Both the position numbers and the translations under genes were made by a program. The notes under the pieces are model-generated. The model ran no database searches. It saw only the letters and a list, made by a program, of their open reading frames with translations, and had not been told where the DNA came from. Of a stretch of 64,000 nt of DNA, positions 60,956 to 64,000 are shown piece after piece. Every line of letters starts with the position of its first letter. Position 1 is the stretch's first letter. The stretch comes from Pelagibacteraceae bacterium AG-461-B04 (GTDB taxonomy: Bacteria; Pseudomonadota; Alphaproteobacteria; Pelagibacterales; AG-422-B15). The DNA is taken from the NCBI GenBank assembly GCA_003211835.1, contig QCRN01000004.1, positions 20,550 through 84,549 of the forward strand, in the 5' to 3' direction.

Positions 60956-62274
60956 TTTAAAATCTCAGCTTTTATTTTTCTTCTAAAATCATCTCCTCTT
61001 TCTTCAAAATTATTGTATTGATCAAACGATGCGGCTCCAGGACTAAATAAAATAGTGCAATGCTCGTTCACAATATTTGCTATTGATAATGACATTTTAA
61101 CTGCCTTATTTAGGTTTTTTACATATGAGGTATCCACATACTTATTAAAATAATTGAAAAAAATATTTTTAGTCTCACCTATTACAATGGCCTTAATAAC
61201 ATTGTATCGATTTTTATTTAATATATTGATTTTATTACTTTTAATTTGTCCTCCACAAATCAAAATTATATTCTTGTAGTTATTTAATGCTGGCACTAAA
61301 GATTCAAAATTTGTTGATTTAGAATCATTTATTACAATAAAATTCTTTCTTTTTAAAATTATCTCTTGTCTGTGAGGCAGTCCACTAAATGATGAGAAAG
61401 ATTTATAAATATCTGACGTCTTTAAACCTAATTTTTTTAATATTAAAAAAGAAAAATATAAGTTCTGCATATTGTGTTTTTTTGATATTAAGCTAATTTT
61501 TTTATTATTTTTAAAACTGCTACTTATTTTTTTTACGGGTATTAGCAGTTTAAGTTTTTTCATATCTAAATTTGTAGTAGCAATTTTTTTTATATTTTTA
61601 TTGGAATCATAATAACAAACATTCCTTGCACTTATATTCTGAAATATATTGCACTTAGCGGTAGCATACTTATGCATTGTAATGTGACGATCTAAATGAT
61701 CTGGTGTTAAGTTTAATATACATGATATATCTGGCTTAAATATTTTTGCTTGCTCAAGCTGATATGATGAAAGTTCTAAGATGTAGACACCATGATTTAA
61801 CTTTTTTGAAGAAAATATAGGCTGTCCAATATTACCTATCAAAACTGAGTTAATGTTATTTTTTTTTAATGAATGATGAATCATGGAAACAGTTGTAGAT
61901 TTTCCGTTAGTTCCAGTGATACCGATAATCTTAATTTTTTTTAATTTATTTATGCTATTTATATAAAGTTGAAATAAATCAAGTTCACTAATTATCTTAC
62001 ATTTTTTAGATTTTAGTCTTTTAATGTATTTATGTGCATTTTTTCCTGCAGTAACGATGCCAGGACTTGGCATTATATATTCTATATTAGTTATATTCTT
62101 ATCATTAATTAGATAATAACCTTTTTTTCTTAATGCTTTTCTTTTATTAAGATCATCATCCCAGAAATAAACATTTGCACCACCTTTAAGCAATGAATTG
62201 GAAACAGAAATACCTGTAATACCCATTCCAATAATAAGGAAATATTTATTTTTAAATGATTTTAGTTTAATCAT
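60952..62274 (-). CDS. murD: UDP-N-acetylmuramoylalanine--D-glutamate ligase
   Basis: Adds D-glutamate to UDP-MurNAc-Ala. About 440 residues with FLIIGMGITGISVSNSLLKGG (UDP-binding loop near 10-30), MPSPGI, the P-loop GITGTNGKSTTVS, ELSSYQLE, LNLTPDHLDRH and INDSKSTN. ATG 62274 is preferred, four bases after the mraY stop; the frame extends to 62307 inside mraY. It is very lysine- and isoleucine-rich, in line with the AT bias. Confidence 0.95.
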   Translation of the reverse strand: MIKLKSFKNKYFLIIGMGITGISVSNSLLKGGANVYFWDDDLNKRKALRKKGYYLINDKNITNIEYIMPSPGIVTAGKNAHKYIKRLKSKKCKIISELDLFQLYINSINKLKKIKIIGITGTNGKSTTVSMIHHSLKKNNINSVLIGNIGQPIFSSKKLNHGVYILELSSYQLEQAKIFKPDISCILNLTPDHLDRHITMHKYATAKCNIFQNISARNVCYYDSNKNIKKIATTNLDMKKLKLLIPVKKISSSFKNNKKISLISKKHNMQNLYFSFLILKKLGLKTSDIYKSFSSFSGLPHRQEIILKRKNFIVINDSKSTNFESLVPALNNYKNIILICGGQIKSNKINILNKNRYNVIKAIVIGETKNIFFNYFNKYVDTSYVKNLNKAVKMSLSIANIVNEHCTILFSPGAASFDQYNNFEERGDDFRRKIKAEILK

Positions 62275-62278
62275 CTGT

Positions 62279-63361
62279 TTATCTGATTTTAAGTGTCGCC
62301 AGCCCAATTAGTGCTAAAATTATTGCAACAATCCAAAAACGAATAACTATTTTTGATTCTGGTAGACCATTTTTTTCAAAATGATGATGTAATGGTGCCA
62401 TTTTAAAAATTCTTCTTCCGGTTAATTTAAATGATGAGACTTGTAATATTACAGATATTGCTTCAGCAACAAAAATACCTCCAACAATGGCTAAAACTAT
62501 TTCCTGTTTTAATAAAATACTAATCGAGCCTAATGCTGCTCCTAATGAAAGCGAGCCTGTGTCTCCCATAAACACCATTGCAGGAGGAGCATTATACCAT
62601 AAAAAACCTAGCGCTGATCCTATTATTGCCGCACACAATACTGTAAGCTCACCCGCCCCAGGCAAATAATTTATGTATAAATATTCAGCAAAAATTATAT
62701 TGCCAGCCAAATAACAAATTACAGCGAATGTTGCTGCAACAATCATTACAGGAACGATTGCAAGCCCGTCTAGACCATCAGTTAAATTTACTGCATTTGC
62801 TGATCCCAAGATAACGATTAGAATAAACGGTACTGCAAACAGACCTAAATTAATAAAAATATCTTTTAAAAAAGGTAATGATAAAAGCTTAATATCAATG
62901 TGATGGTGTTTAGTTATCCAATATATAAAAATTAGTGAGACAACAATTTGAAGAAATATTCTTATTTTAGCAGAAATACCTTTGCTTGAATTATTTTTAA
63001 CTTTACTTAAATCATCTGCAAATCCGATTAAGCCAAAGGAAACTAGAATAAATATAACAGGCCAAGATATAAAACTTTCTGGGTTTACCCAAAGCAAAAT
63101 AGATCCAATAATGGACAACAATATGATGATTCCACCCATGGTAGGCGTTCCCTTTTTAGCTATTATATGAGACTCTGGACCGTCTTCCCTAATAGGCTGT
63201 CCGATAGACTGATAAGAACTTATCTTATTAATTAATGCAGGACCAAATAACAATATGAAGAAGAAAGAAGTAAAAAGAGCGAAGCCAGTTCTTACAGTCA
63301 GATAATTGAAGAAATTATATAAGCTTGGGATATTTAAGTATTCTAAAATATATAATATCAT
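62279..63361 (-). CDS. mraY: Phospho-N-acetylmuramoyl-pentapeptide transferase
   Basis: Ten-helix membrane enzyme making lipid I from UDP-MurNAc-pentapeptide and undecaprenyl phosphate. The 360-residue product has the first cytoplasmic loop KKGTPTMGGIIIL, GFADDLSKV (catalytic Asp pair), NAVNLTDGLDGLAI, FMGDTGSLSLGAALG and the HHH motif in MAPLHHHFEKNG. ATGA overlap with murF. Confidence 0.97.
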   Translation of the reverse strand: MILYILEYLNIPSLYNFFNYLTVRTGFALFTSFFFILLFGPALINKISSYQSIGQPIREDGPESHIIAKKGTPTMGGIIILLSIIGSILLWVNPESFISWPVIFILVSFGLIGFADDLSKVKNNSSKGISAKIRIFLQIVVSLIFIYWITKHHHIDIKLLSLPFLKDIFINLGLFAVPFILIVILGSANAVNLTDGLDGLAIVPVMIVAATFAVICYLAGNIIFAEYLYINYLPGAGELTVLCAAIIGSALGFLWYNAPPAMVFMGDTGSLSLGAALGSISILLKQEIVLAIVGGIFVAEAISVILQVSSFKLTGRRIFKMAPLHHHFEKNGLPESKIVIRFWIVAIILALIGLATLKIR

Positions 63362-64000
63362 ACGTTTTCTTGTTTAAGATGACTGATTAATCTTCTTATG
63401 TTAATTGAATTAGATCCTTTAGCAAAAATTGTATAATTACTCTCCATTATTTCGTCAAGATTGTCGATAACCTGATTGATGTCTTTATAAAAAGAAATCT
63501 TATTATTTCGTATTTTGTTTTCTAACTTTTTGAAATGCTTTCCAATAAATAAACATTTTTCAAATTTTTTCTTATTTAAAAACTTAATTAGATTACTATG
63601 GTAGAAACTAGCCTTTTGACCCAGTTCATTCATATCACCAATCAAATAAACAATATTCTTCTCTTTTAGGCTATCAAATATATCAATTGTTTGCTTCATT
63701 GAAATTGGGCTCGCATTATATGAATGGTCATAAAGCTTAAGTTTGTGACTATTATATTTACATCTAATCATATTTCCTCGCCCACTGGTGAAGGGTACGT
63801 TTTTAAACTTTTTAATAAATCTATGGTCAATGTTAAGTGCATGTAAGCAAGTAAGAATTGCTAAGCTGTTATCGATTAGATTTTCCTGATCAATTCTGAC
63901 ACCAAAACTAATTAATTTGTCTCCTGGAAGACTAACTTTGAGCTGTATAATTTTTTTTGTTACCTTTCTTTCTATTATATAGACATTTGAATTATTTTTT
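63358..64000 (-). CDS. murF: UDP-N-acetylmuramoyl-tripeptide--D-alanyl-D-alanine ligase (5' part beyond window)
   Basis: The frame is open from the right edge to the stop at 63358, so about 213 C-terminal residues are visible. LYDHSYNASPISMKQTIDIF matches the MurF D-SYNANP-SM segment, and VYLIGDMNELGQKASFYHSNL matches the GDM-ELG----YH motif. Upstream, DNSLAILTCLHALNI and PFTSGRGNM complete the central/C-terminal boundary. It adds D-Ala-D-Ala to the precursor. An internal ATG at 63771 is not the real start, as the homology continues upstream of it. Confidence 0.93.
   Translation of the reverse strand, partial: KNNSNVYIIERKVTKKIIQLKVSLPGDKLISFGVRIDQENLIDNSLAILTCLHALNIDHRFIKKFKNVPFTSGRGNMIRCKYNSHKLKLYDHSYNASPISMKQTIDIFDSLKEKNIVYLIGDMNELGQKASFYHSNLIKFLNKKKFEKCLFIGKHFKKLENKIRNNKISFYKDINQVIDNLDEIMESNYTIFAKGSNSINIRRLISHLKQENV

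Overview
The window is a gene-dense, AT-rich bacterial chromosome segment (roughly one third G+C by eye) with very short intergenic gaps and many start/stop overlaps. A circularly permuted, two-piece-type tmRNA gene (43353-43605), the alphaproteobacterial style of dcw, hflKC-degP and mre-rod gene groups, a dgcN-dgcA pair and an ArfA-like mini-gene all point to an alphaproteobacterium. The streamlining and base composition resemble marine plankton lineages such as SAR11, HIMB59, AEGEAN-169 or small SAR116-type genomes; the exact lineage cannot be fixed from this sequence. No rRNA, tRNA, CRISPR array, insertion sequence or prophage was seen.

Layout. 1-4244: a one-carbon block, with a MetF-like protein (minus, cut by the left edge) divergent from fhs and a DmdB-like acyl-CoA ligase; an H-type pseudoknot lies in the divergent gap. 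4241-9472: a minus-strand redox/methyltransferase group (ferredoxin-NADP reductase, two methyltransferases, a Baeyer-Villiger-type monooxygenase), a split DUF1214/DUF1254 pair, and a 2Fe-2S ferredoxin preceded by a structured leader ending in a terminator. 9719-11696: dgcN-dgcA for D-glutamate use. 11700-20290: rpmF, hisI, a methyltransferase, an MFS carrier, a haloalkane dehalogenase, the compact lpxB-recX-SDR-mini-gene-nitroreductase run, and a few single catabolic genes. 20283-23156: a polar amino-acid ABC importer without an ATPase gene, plus two small paralogous membrane proteins. 23343-26065: a degenerate MhpA-like flavoprotein divergent from an arginine:glycine amidinotransferase homologue.

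26068-41153 is almost entirely on the minus strand: hflK-hflC-DUF2065-degP-miaA, then ilvB-ilvH-ilvC, then leuA behind a possible attenuator, running with only 17 bases of gap into mreB-mreC-mreD-mrdA-rodA. Branched-chain amino-acid synthesis and cell-elongation genes may therefore share transcripts. 41259-49818 holds mrp, thyX, ssrA, a PaaI-type thioesterase, fumC (behind a perfect inverted repeat), a ribbon-helix-helix protein, uvrD and pepP.

49810-64000 is a dcw cluster on the minus strand, in transcription order murF (cut by the right edge), mraY, murD, ftsW, murG, murC, murB, ddl, ftsQ, ftsA, lpxC, bamD, ligA. The main anomaly of the window is here: ftsZ is absent from its usual place between ftsA and lpxC, the FtsA homologue has lost the recognisable nucleotide-binding motifs of its family, and recN is absent between bamD and ligA. 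Other points for follow-up are the metF-side pseudoknot, the ferredoxin leader, the small membrane protein pair and the degenerate flavoprotein.
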